64,000 bases of DNA from Bradyrhizobium liaoningense (GCF_018130955.1 NZ_JAFCJM010000002.1:227350-291349); one strand, 5' to 3'; shown: positions 1-10,902, counted from the stretch's first letter. The notes: a model not told the origin generated them from the sequence alone. Numbers and translations are program-made.

Positions 1-1
1 A

Positions 2-1183
2 ATGGCGAAAACAGAGCGGACCGCAGCGGTCCTCGTCGCAGCCGGGCGTGGCTTGCGCGCCGGCGCAGGCGGCCCGAAGCAATATCGCTCGATCGGTGGA
101 CTGCCCGTGATCTATCGCGCCATGGAATCGTTCAGCCGCCACGCCGACGTGTTCGCGGTGCAGCCTGTGGTCAACCCCGACGACAGCGCGATGTTCACGG
201 CCGCCGTCTCGGGCCTGCGTCACGAGCCGCCAACCCATGGCGGCGCGACCCGGCAGGCGTCTGTGCTCGCCGGCCTCGAGGCGCTCGCAAAACATAAGCC
301 CGACATCGTGCTGATCCACGACGCGGCGCGCCCCTTCGTGTCGCAGGCCCTGATCTCGCGCGCGATCGAGGCTGCCAGCCGCACGGGTGCTGCGATCCCT
401 GCGATCCCCGTGACCGACACCATCAAGCTGACCGGCGACGGCGGCAATGTCGAGGGCACGCCGGACCGCGCGCGGTTGCGAATCGCGCAGACGCCGCAAT
501 CCTTTCGTTACGACGTCATCCTCGAGGCGCATCGTCGTGCGGCCAGGGAGGGACGCAGCGATTTCACGGACGATGCGGCGATTGCAGAATGGGCGGGATT
601 GACGGTGGCGACCTTTGAGGGCGATGTTGCGAACATGAAGCTCACCACTCCCGAAGATTTCGTGCGCGAGGAAGCGCGCCTTGCGGCCCAGCTCGGCGAC
701 ATCAGGACCGGCACCGGCTACGACGTGCACGCCTTCGGCGAGGGCGACCACGTTATGATCTGCGGCGTGCGCGTCCCGCACACGAAGGGGTTCCTCGCTC
801 ATTCCGACGGCGACGTCGGGCTGCACGCGCTGGTCGACGCCATCCTCGGCGCGCTGGCCGACGGCGATATCGGCTCGCACTTTCCGCCAAGCGATCCAAA
901 GTGGAAGGGCGCCTCCTCCGACCAGTTCTTGAAATACGCCATCGAGCGCGTCACGCAGCGCGGCGGCCGCGTCGCCAATCTCGAGGTGACGATGATCTGC
1001 GAGCGCCCGAAGATCGGCCCCTTGCGCGACACCATGCGCGCGCGCATCGCCGAAATCTCCGGCGTCGACATTTCGCGTGTTGCGGTCAAGGCGACGACCA
1101 GCGAACGGCTCGGCTTCACCGGCCGCGAGGAAGGTATCGCAGCGACCGCAAGCGCCACCATCCGCCTGCCCTGGAGCCTCTAG
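2..1183 (+). CDS. ispDF: Bifunctional IspD/IspF (MEP isoprenoid pathway)
   Basis: This is a cytosolic fusion enzyme of the non-mevalonate isoprenoid pathway. The N-terminal IspD half (about residues 1-230) makes CDP-methylerythritol from CTP and MEP; it shows the CTP-binding VLVAAGRG...GGPKQY region near the start and HDAARPFV near residue 102. The IspF half (about 236-393) makes the 2,4-cyclodiphosphate; it begins at [11 protein letters not shown] with the metal ligands D-x-H, continues with [14 protein letters not shown] and ends with a [10 protein letters not shown] motif. The missing IspE step is encoded elsewhere. The 393-residue length is normal for alphaproteobacterial IspDF. The ATG is the second base of the window, so a slightly longer protein cannot be excluded. 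cinA follows after 3 bases. Confidence 0.97.
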   Translation: MAKTERTAAVLVAAGRGLRAGAGGPKQYRSIGGLPVIYRAMESFSRHADVFAVQPVVNPDDSAMFTAAVSGLRHEPPTHGGATRQASVLAGLEALAKHKPDIVLIHDAARPFVSQALISRAIEAASRTGAAIPAIPVTDTIKLTGDGGNVEGTPDRARLRIAQTPQSFRYDVILEAHRRAAREGRSDFTDDAAIAEWAGLTVATFEGDVANMKLTTPEDFVREEARLAAQLGDIRTGTGYDVHAFGEGDHVMICGVRVPHTKGFLAHSDGDVGLHALVDAILGALADGDIGSHFPPSDPKWKGASSDQFLKYAIERVTQRGGRVANLEVTMICERPKIGPLRDTMRARIAEISGVDISRVAVKATTSERLGFTGREEGIAATASATIRLPWSL

Positions 1184-1186
1184 ACC

Positions 1187-1789
1187 ATGGGCGGCAGCGA
1201 CGCACGCGCCCTCTCCCGCTCGCTGCTCGACCTGTGCCGGATGCGCAAGCTGACGATCGCCACCGCCGAGTCCTGCACCGGCGGTCTCGTCGCCGGCGCG
1301 CTGACCGACATCCCCGGCTCGTCCGACGTGATCGACCGCGGTTTCGTCACCTATTCCAATGATGCCAAGCGCGCCATGCTCGGGGTCGAGGCGAGCACGC
1401 TTCTCAATTTCGGCGCCGTCAGCAAGGAAACCGCGACCGCGATGGCGGTCGGCGCGCTGGAACGCGCCGGCGTCGACCTGGCCGTCGCCATCACGGGCAT
1501 TGCCGGTCCGGGCGGCGCGACGCCGGGCAAGCCGGTCGGACTCGTGCACTTTGCCGTTGCCGCGCGCGACGGCCGCATCGTCCATCGCGAGCATCGGTTT
1601 GGCGCAATCGGGCGCAGCGCGGTCCGCGCCCGCTCCGTGGTCGAGGCGCTCCGCATGCTGATGGATCTCGCCCGCGGGCCGCAGGCGGCGACAAAGCCGC
1701 GTCGCGCAGCCGCGGGCCGCCTGCGCCCGCGTGTCACCCGCTCGCCGCGGCGCCACGCGGTGAAGCGGCGTCGGCCGCCGCGGGGCTGA
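1187..1789 (+). CDS. cinA: CinA C-terminal family nicotinamide-nucleotide amidohydrolase
   Basis: This stand-alone CinA C-terminal (PncC-type) domain would deamidate NMN to nicotinate mononucleotide in pyridine-nucleotide recycling. The family signatures [20 protein letters not shown] (residues about 25-44), [14 protein letters not shown] and [17 protein letters not shown] are present. The N-terminal COG1058 domain of full CinA is absent, as in PncC. It starts 3 bases after ispDF and is probably cotranscribed. The last ~35 residues are a very basic Arg/Lys/Pro tail beyond the catalytic domain, which is not typical. Confidence 0.93.
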   Translation: MGGSDARALSRSLLDLCRMRKLTIATAESCTGGLVAGALTDIPGSSDVIDRGFVTYSNDAKRAMLGVEASTLLNFGAVSKETATAMAVGALERAGVDLAVAITGIAGPGGATPGKPVGLVHFAVAARDGRIVHREHRFGAIGRSAVRARSVVEALRMLMDLARGPQAATKPRRAAAGRLRPRVTRSPRRHAVKRRRPPRG

Positions 1790-1855
1790 CAGGGCGTTTT
1801 CGAGCGAAGTGGATACCGGTTCGCGTCAAGAAAACGCGTGAAAACAAAAATCTAG
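1790..1855. repeat. Intergenic palindromic repeat, family A
   Basis: The arms GCGTTTTC (1794-1801) and GAAAACGC (1830-1837) flank a 28-base centre, followed by an A-rich run and TCTAGA. From memory, this is a dispersed extragenic element of Bradyrhizobium. It sits between the convergent cinA and DUF2478 genes and may help terminate both. Confidence 0.6.
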
Positions 1856-2415
1856 AATCCTGCTGTCCGCGGCAGGTCCGCAAGCCATTGCTCGACTGCG
1901 CGCGGATCGTCGGGCAGCTCGATGGCAAACTCACCCGCAAAGCAGCGCCAGGCTACGATGTTGCTGCGGGGAACGGCGATGACGACCGGGATGCCGCGGT
2001 CCATCGCATCTGCGATGAGATCGAGCACGCCGCCGCCGCTGCATTCCGCCTTGCCGAACTTGTTGAGCACCAGCAGGTCCGCCCCCGACCGCAGATTCTC
2101 CCCGACCCGTGCGGTCGCCTGCGCCAGGGCCCCTTCGTCGAGCCTGCATCCGGCGGCGTCGTTGCCGCGGTCCTCGAAGATCGGGGTGAGCCGGCCGCTG
2201 CCGAGGTCCTCCAGCAGCACGTCGCACGCGCGATCCGGCCGGGTGGATACGAGGCGCTGCCGCACGCCCGCAAGCGCCAATCCGCGCGCCCGGCTCCGTT
2301 CGATCAGCACCTCGAATGCGGCATCCGGAAAGGCGCCATCGTGATAGACGATCGCAGCGACGGGTGCATGCGATGTGGGGCGCTCAGGCGCCGGGGCGGA
2401 CTGCGTGGCGGGCAT
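1852..2415 (-). CDS. DUF2478 domain protein (NTPase-like, possibly molybdate-related)
   Basis: The 187-residue protein matches the DUF2478 family, which is often found near molybdenum transport or nitrogenase genes and resembles nucleotide-binding THEP1-like proteins. Visible blocks are an N-terminal AIVYHDGAFPDAAF strand region, DLLVLNKFGKAE (about 120), ECSGGGVLDLIADAMDRGIP, and VIAVPRSNIVAWRCFAGE near the C-terminus. There is no signal peptide. The start is supported by an AGGTG ribosome site upstream of the ATG. The molecular function is unknown, and no molybdenum genes are adjacent here. Confidence 0.8.
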   Translation of the reverse strand: MPATQSAPAPERPTSHAPVAAIVYHDGAFPDAAFEVLIERSRARGLALAGVRQRLVSTRPDRACDVLLEDLGSGRLTPIFEDRGNDAAGCRLDEGALAQATARVGENLRSGADLLVLNKFGKAECSGGGVLDLIADAMDRGIPVVIAVPRSNIVAWRCFAGEFAIELPDDPRAVEQWLADLPRTAGF

Positions 2416-2538
2416 CGGGTTTCACCTCACTGCGACGGGGGACAATCGAAACAATATGGAAGCGGAAACTCCGCCTCATTGTCCTGGCGCAATGTCACGC
2501 CAATGCCGCAAGCGTCCCAAGATCGGTTCCTTGCGTGA

Positions 2539-2943
2539 CACCACGCGCTCAACGCCAGCGAGCCCGATGGCAGCGACCATCTCGTCGATCTGATCAGGGC
2601 GGTCGTCGAGGGACCCGACGGGCACAGCACGTTGATCGTGGTCACCTATGACGAATTCGGCGGGCAATGGGATCACGTTCCGCCCCCGCCTTACAATCGG
2701 CCGGCGCCCTTCAACCGGCACCGCCATCTTGCCCCGCATGATCAATGGGGCCCCGGAACGCGCGTTCCCGCGTTGCTCGTCTCCAAAAGGTTTCACAAGT
2801 CCGGTGTAGACCATGCGGATCACGACACGACCTCGATCCTCAAGCTGATCGAGGAGCGCTTCAATCTCAAACCGCTGGGAACGCGCGACGCCAACGTGAT
2901 CAGCCTGCGGACCGCGCTCGATGAGGGCGGACTGCACGACTAG
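2539..2943 (+). pseudogene. 3' remnant of AcpA/phospholipase C-type phosphoesterase
   Basis: Translation from 2539 gives an in-frame stretch with LVDLIRAVVEGPDGHSTLI, VVTYDEFGGQWDH, GPGTRVPALL, DHDTTSILKLIEERF and LGTRDANVISL. These are the C-terminal blocks of acid phosphatase AcpA or phospholipase C-type alkaline phosphatase superfamily enzymes. A stop (TGA 2536-2538) lies directly before the fragment, and the expected several hundred N-terminal residues are absent upstream. An ATG at 2632 could start a 103-residue product, but it would lack the catalytic core. The gene is most likely decayed. Confidence 0.75.
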
Positions 2944-3019
2944 ACCGCCTCTGAATCAGAGGCGTGGCGGGGCCCGCGAACCGGACCCTGCCAACATCAC
3001 TAATGGTGAAGCTGGCCCC

Positions 3020-3508
3020 TCAGATGATCTGATCCTCCGGCACGGTTCCGATCGCGATCGCGGGATTGCCGGCCACGATCGTACGATCGGGCACGTCACG
3101 GGTCACAACCGAACCCGCACCAACCAGCGCATTCTCTCCGATCGTCACGCCGGGACAGAGCACCGCGCCGCCGCCGATCCGCGCGGCTCGCAGAATGCGC
3201 GGCGCCGCGCTCACGAACGTCAGCGACGGCCGTCGATGGGTGATGCGCTTGTCGTTCATGGTCAGCACGCCGGGGCCGCAAAACACCTCGTCCTCGATGA
3301 CGACGCCGCGCGTGATGTAGCAGCGACTTTGCAACGACACGAAGTTCCCGATCAGCACCTCACCCTCGATGTCGAGATACGAGCCGATCACGCAACCCCT
3401 GCCGATGACTGTATTGTCGCGAATGAAGACGAAATTGCCGATGCGCGTGCCCTCGCCGATCAGGGCATCGTCTGCAATCACGCAATGTTGTCCCTGCGTC
3501 GAGGACAT
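3020..3508 (-). CDS. Left-handed beta-helix (hexapeptide) acyl/acetyltransferase
   Basis: The protein is a string of hexapeptide repeats ([77 protein letters not shown]). This is the WbpD/WlbB-like pattern of sugar N- or O-acetyltransferases that use acetyl-CoA. The C-terminal VTRDVP...GNPA motif is classic. The ATG at 3508 has a GGGG ribosome site; a GTG at 3517 is possible. The gene lies 77 bases beyond the glycosyltransferase gene, in the same direction, suggesting a surface-glycan cassette. The acceptor sugar cannot be told. Confidence 0.88.
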   Translation of the reverse strand: MSSTQGQHCVIADDALIGEGTRIGNFVFIRDNTVIGRGCVIGSYLDIEGEVLIGNFVSLQSRCYITRGVVIEDEVFCGPGVLTMNDKRITHRRPSLTFVSAAPRILRAARIGGGAVLCPGVTIGENALVGAGSVVTRDVPDRTIVAGNPAIAIGTVPEDQII

Positions 3509-3585
3509 CACTGTCACCCCATTGGGACGCCGCCGCGTCCGATCCTTCGGTCGGCTGCGATCGGAGCCCTGCTGTTTTCCTGATG

Positions 3586-4821
3586 CTATTTACGGCGGAA
3601 CCGGCGTTCCCGCCAAGCCGCCGCATGATAGCGCAGCGCATCGAGCGGCGATCGCAAGAGCGTAAGCTCCGACGCCAAGCCCTCGATTTCCAGTTCCATG
3701 GCCTTCGCCCGGGCCAATGCATCGTCGCAAGTGCGGCGAAGCGATTCATTCTTGTCGACGAGGGCACGATGCTCGGCAGCAAACCTGTTGGCCTCCTGGA
3801 GCCGATCGAAGTTCTCCGGAATCGTGCCCTCGCCGAGCCTGCGCAGCCATTGTGCCATGAACAGCCCCGTGGCGCGCAAATCCGCGGCGCAATCGGCCTC
3901 GCAGGGGGAGGCCACAATATCGCGGTGCAGGGCCTCGACGCGGTCGAGATAGGCGGAGAGCGGCGCGACATCCCGGATACGCCGCGATACGACGGCTGCA
4001 TCCGCCGCATCGTAGCGCTCGATCTCGGTCGCGATCGCCTCCGCCGTAATCGGCCGCGTCAGAACGCTGACCCCAAAGTTCCGCTCGCGCCAGGTATCCA
4101 GGGTGGCGGCGGTCGCGAGCCCGGCGAGGCCGCGGCCGTCCACCACGATCACGGCGCAACCGACCGCCATGGCTTCCAGCGCCATGCGCGCGGACGCAAA
4201 CACCAGATCGTAGCGCTTCAACTGGACGTGCAGGTCTTCGATCTCGCGACCGAACGCCGTGCCGACTTCGTCGAGCGCAAGGCCAGCTTGACCTGCCGCA
4301 TCGCGGACTGCGGCGACGTGGGCGGTGTTCTTGGCGAGGAGCAGCGCCCGCGCCGGCCTGGCAGGAAGCGGATCGCGCGGCGTGAAGAGCGCGGTATCGA
4401 CTGCGTTCAACAGGAGAACGACCTCCCCTGCGAGACGACCGGTCTCCGCGACGACGCGGGCGCGGCAGGCCTCGTCGACCGCACACAGCATCCTCACGCG
4501 CGGCAGGGACGGCGGACCGTCGAACCAGTAGCTCGCGGAGTGGCAGACAAACAGCCCGGGGCTTGCCGGAAAGTGTGCCATCGCGGCGGCAAGCACGTGA
4601 TTGTGGTTGCCGTGGATGATGTCAGGCGTCCACGGAAGGTCCTCCAGCCTGTCGGTGACGGTGACACCACGACCGCGAAGATTTACGGCACTCCGCCCCA
4701 GCAGCGGCGCAAACACCGCAACCTCGTGGCCGCGATGGCGAAGGCCCGACGCGAGATCGATGGTCACGACCTCGGTGCCGGATCGACCCGACAGAGCACA
4801 GTTGGTGGTCAACACGCGCAT
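3586..4821 (-). CDS. Glycosyltransferase with C-terminal coiled coil
   Basis: The predicted glycosyltransferase is GT4/GT-B-like. It begins [20 protein letters not shown], the usual first strand and glycine loop, followed by [38 protein letters not shown] and a sugar-nucleotide region with [15 protein letters not shown] and [12 protein letters not shown]. The last ~100 residues are helical with coiled-coil character and end in a basic tail. The frame stays open to 4989, but 4821 is chosen because the protein then begins at the domain start and does not overlap the divergent methyltransferase. Donor and acceptor are unknown; the neighbours suggest a lipopolysaccharide or exopolysaccharide role. 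Confidence 0.85.
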   Translation of the reverse strand: MRVLTTNCALSGRSGTEVVTIDLASGLRHRGHEVAVFAPLLGRSAVNLRGRGVTVTDRLEDLPWTPDIIHGNHNHVLAAAMAHFPASPGLFVCHSASYWFDGPPSLPRVRMLCAVDEACRARVVAETGRLAGEVVLLLNAVDTALFTPRDPLPARPARALLLAKNTAHVAAVRDAAGQAGLALDEVGTAFGREIEDLHVQLKRYDLVFASARMALEAMAVGCAVIVVDGRGLAGLATAATLDTWRERNFGVSVLTRPITAEAIATEIERYDAADAAVVSRRIRDVAPLSAYLDRVEALHRDIVASPCEADCAADLRATGLFMAQWLRRLGEGTIPENFDRLQEANRFAAEHRALVDKNESLRRTCDDALARAKAMELEIEGLASELTLLRSPLDALRYHAAAWRERRFRRK

Positions 4822-4962
4822 CTGAGACTTGCCGCTCCAAGCGGGACCATCCGGCTGCATAGTGCATGTGGCAGGGTACGGCAACCATTGGATGGGCCGG
4901 CACTGCCGCGGGGGAGCTTGCTCGACCAGCTGATGCGGCGATAATGCAAAGGGATTGTCGAG

Positions 4963-5574
4963 TTGCGCATGCAGGACATCTTCGTTCACGCCTATCGCAC
5001 CAATTTATGGGGCGACCCCGAATCCGTGTCCGGAATTGGATCGGGCGTGGTGCGCACGGCAGCGTTCCGCGACGAGATCCCGGCATTGCTCGACCGGATC
5101 GGTGCGAGGACGTTGCTCGACGCCGGCTGCGGCGATTTCAACTGGATGAAGGAAGTCTCTCTCTCGCAGCACTATATCGGCTGGGACATCGTGCCCGAGC
5201 TGATCGCCGCGAACGCCAAGCATGCGAGCGAGAAGCGCAGCTTCGTGCACGGCGACATCACGTCCGACGCCCTGCCGAGGGTCGACGTCATCCTGTGCCG
5301 CGACTGCCTGGTTCACTTCTCGTTCGCCGAGGCGTGGCGCGCCTTGCAGAACTTCAAGCGCAGCGGGTCGCTCTACCTTCTGACCACCACGTTCATCGCC
5401 CATTCCGACAACGTCGACATTCGCTGCGGAGACTGGCGTACGCTGGATTTCGAGGCGCCGCCCTTCAATTTCGCTCCGCCCGTCCATGCCATCGACGAAA
5501 GATGCCTGCACACCGGCGGCATCTATCGCGACAAACGGCTGGCGTTGTGGCGGATCGCAGACATTCCGGATTAG
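4963..5574 (+). CDS. Class I SAM-dependent methyltransferase
   Basis: The protein has motif I TLLDAGCGDFNWMKEV (about residues 50-65), a following acidic strand YIGWDIVPELI and a motif IV region DVILCRDCLVHFS. This is a Rossmann-fold methyltransferase of the kind found in glycan and small-molecule clusters. The start is either TTG at 4963, 8 bases after an AAAGGGA site, or ATG at 4969. It is divergent from the glycosyltransferase, so both may use the short region 4822-4962. The substrate is unknown. Confidence 0.85.
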   Translation: MRMQDIFVHAYRTNLWGDPESVSGIGSGVVRTAAFRDEIPALLDRIGARTLLDAGCGDFNWMKEVSLSQHYIGWDIVPELIAANAKHASEKRSFVHGDITSDALPRVDVILCRDCLVHFSFAEAWRALQNFKRSGSLYLLTTTFIAHSDNVDIRCGDWRTLDFEAPPFNFAPPVHAIDERCLHTGGIYRDKRLALWRIADIPD

Positions 5575-5589
5575 CGGTACGCGCTGCGA

Positions 5590-6060
5590 TCAGGACGATG
5601 TCAGCTTCGGCCGGCCGTAGATGGCGTCGGCCCGCTTCTCGAATGCGGCCGAGAAGCGCGCGAACGCGGCGTCGAACATCGAGCCCATCAGCATCGCCAG
5701 CATGCGGCTCTTGAACTCGTAGGTCAGGAAAAACCCGACGTCGCAGACGCCCTCGCCTTTCGGTTCGAAGGTCCAGCGGTTTTCCAGATTGCTGAACGGG
5801 CCCCTCAGATATTCGACCAGAATCTTCAGGTTGGCGCGGTCGAGCGTCACGCGGCTGGTGAAGGACTCCTTGACCAGCTTGAACGACACCGTCATGTCCG
5901 CGACCAGCACCTCGGTGCCGTCGGGCTTGGTCAGGCGCTGGCGCACCTTCAGCGCGCTGCACAGCGGCACGAATTCGGGGTAGCGCTCGACATCGGCGAC
6001 CAGATTAAACATCTCGGACGCGCTATGATTGACGCGGTGCTTGCTCGAAACTCGGTGCAT
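5590..6060 (-). CDS. COQ10/RatA-like START (SRPBCC) protein
   Basis: The 156-residue polyketide-cyclase/START-fold protein has the sequence pattern of COQ10 and RatA homologues (NHSASEMFNLVADVERYPEFVPLC at the N-terminus, with LRGPFSNLENRW and CDVGFFLTYEFKSRML later). In mitochondria COQ10 binds ubiquinone and aids respiratory electron transfer; bacterial members are presumed lipid or quinone chaperones. It begins 6 bases after the lipA stop and is surely cotranscribed with it, an arrangement common in rhizobia. Confidence 0.9.
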   Translation of the reverse strand: MHRVSSKHRVNHSASEMFNLVADVERYPEFVPLCSALKVRQRLTKPDGTEVLVADMTVSFKLVKESFTSRVTLDRANLKILVEYLRGPFSNLENRWTFEPKGEGVCDVGFFLTYEFKSRMLAMLMGSMFDAAFARFSAAFEKRADAIYGRPKLTSS

Positions 6061-6066
6061 GGAAAC

Positions 6067-7023
6067 TCAGCGCGCGATTGCGGCCCGCGCTGCCCTCAAT
6101 CTCGCGAAATCATCGCCGGCATGATGCGACGAACGGGTGAGCGGGCTCGCTGACACCATCAGGAATCCCTTGGTGTAGGCGACCTTCTCGTAGGAGGCGA
6201 ACTCGTCCGGCGGCACGTAGCGCATCACCGCATGGTGCTTGCGGGTCGGTTGCAGGTACTGCCCGATGGTCAGGAAGTCGACGTCGGCGGAGCGCAGATC
6301 GTCCATCACCTGGAGTACCTCGTGGCGCTCTTCGCCGAGGCCGACCATGATGCCCGATTTGGTGAAGATCGTAGGATCGATCTCCTTCACTCGCTGCAAC
6401 AGCCGGATCGAATGGAAGTAGCGCGCGCCCGGGCGAACCGTGAGGTAGCGCGAGGGCACGGTTTCCAGATTGTGGTTGAAGACGTCGGGCTTGGCCGCCG
6501 CCACGACCTCGAGTGCGCCGTCCTTGCGCAAAAAGTCCGGCGTCAGGATCTCGATCGTGGTCGAGGGCGTGCGTTCGCGGATGGCGCGGATGGTCTGGGC
6601 AAAATGCTCGGCGCCGCCGTCAGCGAGGTCGTCGCGGTCGACGGAGGTGATCACGACATGGGCAAGGCCGAGCTTGGCGGTCGCCTCGGCGACATGCTCC
6701 GGCTCGCTCGCGTCGAGCGCGTTGGGCAGGCCGGTCTTGACGTTGCAGAAGGCGCAGGCACGGGTGCAGGTGTCACCCATGATCATGAAGGTCGCGTGCT
6801 TCTTGTCCCAGCACTCGCCGATATTCGGGCAGCCCGCCTCCTCGCACACCGTGTGCAGGCCGTTGGCCCGCACGATGTTGCGGGTGTCGGCATAGCCGCG
6901 GGTATTGGGCGCGCGCACACGGATCCAGTCCGGCTTCGGGGGCGAAGCGGAATCGGGCCGGTTCACCTTTTCGGGGTGACGCGGGCGCTGTGGGTTCGAA
7001 ATGGTGTCGACGATTACGACCAT
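6067..7023 (-). CDS. lipA: Lipoyl synthase
   Basis: This radical-SAM enzyme inserts two sulfurs into octanoyl groups on the E2 and H proteins of 2-oxoacid dehydrogenases and the glycine cleavage system. Both iron-sulfur sites are visible: the auxiliary cluster motif [12 protein letters not shown] (about residues 60-71) and the radical-[11 protein letters not shown] (about 86-93). The C-terminal serine ligand region [11 protein letters not shown] is present. The 318-residue length is normal. It heads a two-gene operon with the COQ10-like gene. Confidence 0.98.
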   Translation of the reverse strand: MVVIVDTISNPQRPRHPEKVNRPDSASPPKPDWIRVRAPNTRGYADTRNIVRANGLHTVCEEAGCPNIGECWDKKHATFMIMGDTCTRACAFCNVKTGLPNALDASEPEHVAEATAKLGLAHVVITSVDRDDLADGGAEHFAQTIRAIRERTPSTTIEILTPDFLRKDGALEVVAAAKPDVFNHNLETVPSRYLTVRPGARYFHSIRLLQRVKEIDPTIFTKSGIMVGLGEERHEVLQVMDDLRSADVDFLTIGQYLQPTRKHHAVMRYVPPDEFASYEKVAYTKGFLMVSASPLTRSSHHAGDDFARLRAARAAIAR

Positions 7024-7153
7024 GAGATGTCCGGTCTGTTCAGGTCCTACCTAGTCGGTATCGACCCAAGCCGCAACCCGGCTCGCCCCGGCTCGGGGAA
7101 CATGGCAGATATGGGCAATATCCTGCTCAGTTCTCAGGCGATTCTTACCTCGA

Positions 7154-7756
7154 ATGGCTCCAAGATCGAACCCCTCCACACCGCGCCTGGGCAAGCCGCT
7201 GAAGCGCGCCTTCTTTGCGCGCAACGTGCGCGAGGTCGCGCCCGACCTGATCGGCGCGACCATGCTGGTGGACGGAGTTGGCGGGATCATCGTCGAGGTT
7301 GAGGCCTATCATCATACCGAGCCGGCAGCGCACTCCTACAACGGTCCAACGCCCCGGAACCAGGTGATGTTCGGCCCGCCCGGCTTTGCCTATGTCTACC
7401 GCTCCTACGGCATCCACTGGTGTGTGAACTTCGTCTGCGAGGAGGAAGGCTCGGCCAGTGCGGTGCTGATCCGCGCCCTGGAGCCGACCCACGGGATATC
7501 AGCCATGCGCCGCCGCCGTCATCTCGACGATCTGCGCGCGCTGTGTTCGGGGCCGGGAAAGCTGACGGAGGCGCTCGGCATCACGATCGCGCACAACACG
7601 CTGCCGCTCGACCGGCCGCCGATCGCGCTGCATGCGCGCACCGGCGAGGTTGAGGTCACAACCGGCATCCGCATCGGCATCACCAAAGCGGTCGAGCTGC
7701 CCTGGCGTTACGGCGTGAAGGGCTCGAAGTTTTTGAGCAAGCCGTTTCCAAGGTAA
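7154..7756 (+). CDS. mpg: Alkyladenine (3-methyladenine) DNA glycosylase
   Basis: The 200-residue protein of the AAG/MPG family excises 3-methyladenine, 7-methylguanine and hypoxanthine from DNA in base-excision repair. Visible family motifs are [20 protein letters not shown], which includes the catalytic Glu, then [20 protein letters not shown] and [13 protein letters not shown], with [12 protein letters not shown] in the C-terminal half. It is a single gene, convergent with valS across a palindromic repeat. Confidence 0.95.
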   Translation: MAPRSNPSTPRLGKPLKRAFFARNVREVAPDLIGATMLVDGVGGIIVEVEAYHHTEPAAHSYNGPTPRNQVMFGPPGFAYVYRSYGIHWCVNFVCEEEGSASAVLIRALEPTHGISAMRRRRHLDDLRALCSGPGKLTEALGITIAHNTLPLDRPPIALHARTGEVEVTTGIRIGITKAVELPWRYGVKGSKFLSKPFPR

Positions 7757-7861
7757 CCGTCATTCCGGGGCGGCTCGCAGAGCCGAACCCGGAATCTCGA
7801 GATTCCCCGAAGCGCAATTGCGCTCGGAGGTCTGGTCCTTCGGACCATCCCGGAATGACGG
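7757..7861. repeat. Intergenic palindromic repeat, family B, between mpg and valS
   Basis: The element has perfect 13-base outer arms CCGTCATTCCGGG (7757-7769) and CCCGGAATGACGG (7849-7861), with inner smaller palindromes (GGCTCGCAGAGCC; GCGCAATTGCGC; GGTCCTTCGGACC). It fills the whole gap between the two convergent genes and would fold into a long branched hairpin on either strand, so it could act as a bidirectional terminator. The type is common between genes in Bradyrhizobium. Confidence 0.85.
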
Positions 7862-7866
7862 TCTCC

Positions 7867-10734
7867 TCACGACACCTGCTTCAGCCGCTCGATCGCCTCC
7901 AGCAGCTTGGCCTTGCGCGCGAGCGCGGCCTCGCGCTTCTCGCGCTCCTCCTCGACGACCTCTTCGGCCGCGTTGGCGACGAACTTCTCGTTCGCGAGCT
8001 TGGACTCGGCGCGCTTGATGTCCGCGTCGGCCTTGGCGATCTCCTTGTCGAGACGCGTGCGCTCTGCGGCAAGATCGATGACGCCCTTGAGCGGCAGCGC
8101 GGCCACCTCGCCGCGCACCAGGAGCTGCACGGCGCCGTCCGGCGCGCGGTCGGCAAAGGAAATGTCCGACAGCCGCGACATGCGCTTGATGACGTCGATC
8201 CAGCGCGGCGCACGCTCCCTGGTCTCGGCAGAGGCGCCGGCCAGAATCAGCGCCGTCAGCGTCGCTGGCGGGATGTTCATCTCGGCGCGCACCGAGCGGA
8301 TCGCGGTGACGAGATCGATCACCCAGCCGATTTCGGCTTCGGCCGCCGGATCCGTGAAGTCGGCGTGGTCGAACACCGGCAGGATCACCGGCGTCATGAA
8401 CGGATCGGCCGGCATCGATGCGGCCAGGCTCGCAAGCTGTTCGGCCGAAAGCTCCGGCTTGAGCGGCCATGGCGCCAGGGCCAGCAGGCATTCGCGCTTG
8501 GCCGTCACCTCCCACAGCTCTTCGGTGATGAAGGGCATGAAGGGGTGCAGCAGCTTCAAGATCTCGTCGCGCGCCCAGGCGACCATGGCGCGGGTCTCGG
8601 CCTTGGCCGGGCCGTCCTCGCCGAGCAGCACGGGCTTTGCGAGCTCGACATACCAGTCGCAATAGACGTTCCAGACGAAGCGGTAGATCGCGCCGGCCGC
8701 ATCGTTGAAGCGGTAGGCCTCGATTGCCTCCGTCACCTCGCGCGTGGTGTGCGCGGTCTCGTGCGCGATCCAGCGGTTCAGCGTCGCCTTGGCCTTCGCG
8801 GGCTCAAAGCCGTCGGGCACCGCGCAATTGTTCATCTCGGCGAAACGGCAGGCGTTCCAAAGCTTGGTCGCAAAGTTGCGGTAGCCCTCGACACGGCTGG
8901 TGGCGAGCTTGATGTCGCGGCCCTGCGCGGCCATCGCAGCCAGCGTGAAGCGCAGCGCGTCCGCGCCATATTCGTCGATCAGGTGCAGGGGATCGATGAC
9001 GTTGCCCTTCGACTTCGACATCTTGGCGCCCTTCTCGTCGCGGACGAGGGCGTGGATGTAGATAGTCGAGAACGGGATCTCCTTCATGAAGTGCAGGCCC
9101 ATCATCATCATCCGGGCGACCCAGAAGAAGATGATGTCGAAGCCGGTGACCAGCGCGTTGGTCGGGTAATAGCGCTTCACCTCCGGCGTATCGTCGGGCC
9201 AGCCGAGCGTCGAGAACGGCCACAGCGCGGAGGAGAACCAGGTGTCGAGCACGTCCTCGTCGCGGGTGATGAAACCCTCGCGCTTGTCGCGGTCGAGGGC
9301 CATCTCGTGCCCCTGCTCTTCCGTGATGACCTCCTGCTCGACGTAGTAGCCGAGCGCGTGGCTGACGGCCTCTTCCTCGGTCTCGGCGACGAACACCTTG
9401 CCGTCCGGGCCGTACCAGGCTGGGATCTGGTGTCCCCACCAGAGCTGGCGCGAGATGCACCAGGGCTGGATGTTCTCCATCCATTCGAAATAGGTCTTTT
9501 CCCAATTCTTCGGGACGAAGACGGTCTCGCCCGAGCGCACCGCCGCGATCGCGGGCTTGGCCAGCGTCTTGGCATCGACGTACCACTGGTCGGTCAGGTA
9601 TGGCTCGATCACGCTGTTCGAGCGATCGCCATGCGGCACCATATGGGTGTGCGGCTCGATCCGCTCGATGAAGCCGAAGCTTTCGAGGCGCTCGACGATG
9701 CGCTTGCGCGCGGCGAAACGGTCGACGCCGTGGAATTCCTCGGCGAACTGCGAGGCGCCCTCCGGCAGGCCGTGCAGATAGTCCTCGTTGTCGACGAGGT
9801 CGAGGCAACCTTCCTTGTCCAGCACGCTGATCTGGCGCAGGCCGTGGCGCTTGCCGACCTCGAAATCGTTGAAGTCGTGCGCCGGCGTCACCTTCACCGC
9901 ACCCGAGCCCTTCTCGGGATCGGAATAGTCGTCCGCGACGATCGCGACCTTGCGGCCGACCAGCGGCAGGATCACGTGCTTGCCGACCAGCTTGTGATAG
10001 CGCTCGTCGTCCGGATGCACGGCAACGCCGGTGTCGCCCAGCATAGTCTCGGGGCGCGTCGTGGCGACGACGATGAAGGTCGAGGGATCGTCAGGGCTGA
10101 AATTCTTGCCCTCGATCGGATAGCGCAGATACCAGAGGCTGCCCTTGACCTCGACCTGCTGCACTTCGAGATCGGAGATCGCGGTGAGCAGCTTGGTGTC
10201 CCAGTTCACCAGCCGCTTGTCCTTGTAGATCAGGCCGTCGCGGTGCAGCTCGACGAACACCTTGATGACGGCCTTCGACAGGCCCTCGTCCATGGTGAAG
10301 CGCTCGCGCGACCAGTCGCAGGAGGCGCCGAGCCGCTTCAACTGGTTGATGATGGTATCGCCGCTCTCGGCCTTCCACTCCCAGACCCGCTCCAGAAACT
10401 TCTCGCGGCCCATCTCGCGGCGGCCGGGCTGCTGGCGCTCCATCAACTGGCGTTCGACCACCATCTGGGTGGCGATGCCGGCATGGTCGGTGCCGGGCTG
10501 CCACAGCACGTCGCGGCCGCGCATCCGCTCGAACCGGCACAGGATATCCTGGAGCGTGTTGTTGAGCGCGTGGCCCATATGCAGCGAGCCCGTCACGTTC
10601 GGTGGCGGGATCACGATGGTGAAGGGGCTGGCGTCCCGCCGGTCGGGACGGCCTGCCTTGAATGCAAGGCTGTCCTCCCAAACGACGGACATGCGGGTTT
10701 CGATATCGGCGGGCTGGTAGTTTTTCTCGATCAT
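7867..10734 (-). CDS. valS: Valine--tRNA ligase
   Basis: This class I aminoacyl-tRNA synthetase charges tRNA-Val. The HIGH-type motif is [14 protein letters not shown] (about residue 50) and the KMSKS loop is [12 protein letters not shown] (about 575), with the CP1 editing insertion between them. The C-terminal arm is the expected coiled coil ([20 protein letters not shown] and on). At 955 residues it is full length. It lies 168 bases downstream of popZ in the same direction. Confidence 0.98.
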   Translation of the reverse strand: MIEKNYQPADIETRMSVVWEDSLAFKAGRPDRRDASPFTIVIPPPNVTGSLHMGHALNNTLQDILCRFERMRGRDVLWQPGTDHAGIATQMVVERQLMERQQPGRREMGREKFLERVWEWKAESGDTIINQLKRLGASCDWSRERFTMDEGLSKAVIKVFVELHRDGLIYKDKRLVNWDTKLLTAISDLEVQQVEVKGSLWYLRYPIEGKNFSPDDPSTFIVVATTRPETMLGDTGVAVHPDDERYHKLVGKHVILPLVGRKVAIVADDYSDPEKGSGAVKVTPAHDFNDFEVGKRHGLRQISVLDKEGCLDLVDNEDYLHGLPEGASQFAEEFHGVDRFAARKRIVERLESFGFIERIEPHTHMVPHGDRSNSVIEPYLTDQWYVDAKTLAKPAIAAVRSGETVFVPKNWEKTYFEWMENIQPWCISRQLWWGHQIPAWYGPDGKVFVAETEEEAVSHALGYYVEQEVITEEQGHEMALDRDKREGFITRDEDVLDTWFSSALWPFSTLGWPDDTPEVKRYYPTNALVTGFDIIFFWVARMMMMGLHFMKEIPFSTIYIHALVRDEKGAKMSKSKGNVIDPLHLIDEYGADALRFTLAAMAAQGRDIKLATSRVEGYRNFATKLWNACRFAEMNNCAVPDGFEPAKAKATLNRWIAHETAHTTREVTEAIEAYRFNDAAGAIYRFVWNVYCDWYVELAKPVLLGEDGPAKAETRAMVAWARDEILKLLHPFMPFITEELWEVTAKRECLLALAPWPLKPELSAEQLASLAASMPADPFMTPVILPVFDHADFTDPAAEAEIGWVIDLVTAIRSVRAEMNIPPATLTALILAGASAETRERAPRWIDVIKRMSRLSDISFADRAPDGAVQLLVRGEVAALPLKGVIDLAAERTRLDKEIAKADADIKRAESKLANEKFVANAAEEVVEEEREKREAALARKAKLLEAIERLKQVS

Positions 10735-10902
10735 GGGCAGCTAAAAAGCCTTGCGCGGGGCCCAAGTCAACCAGCCACAAGTCAGGCGACCTGGTCCGGG
10801 GCGGCGGCAAAACGTCAATGGGCCAAACGGGATCGGCGGGGTCCTGGCCGCCGAACGGGGACGCGGGAGCACGGCCTTGTGAGGGTTGTCGAGCCGGCGG
10901 GA

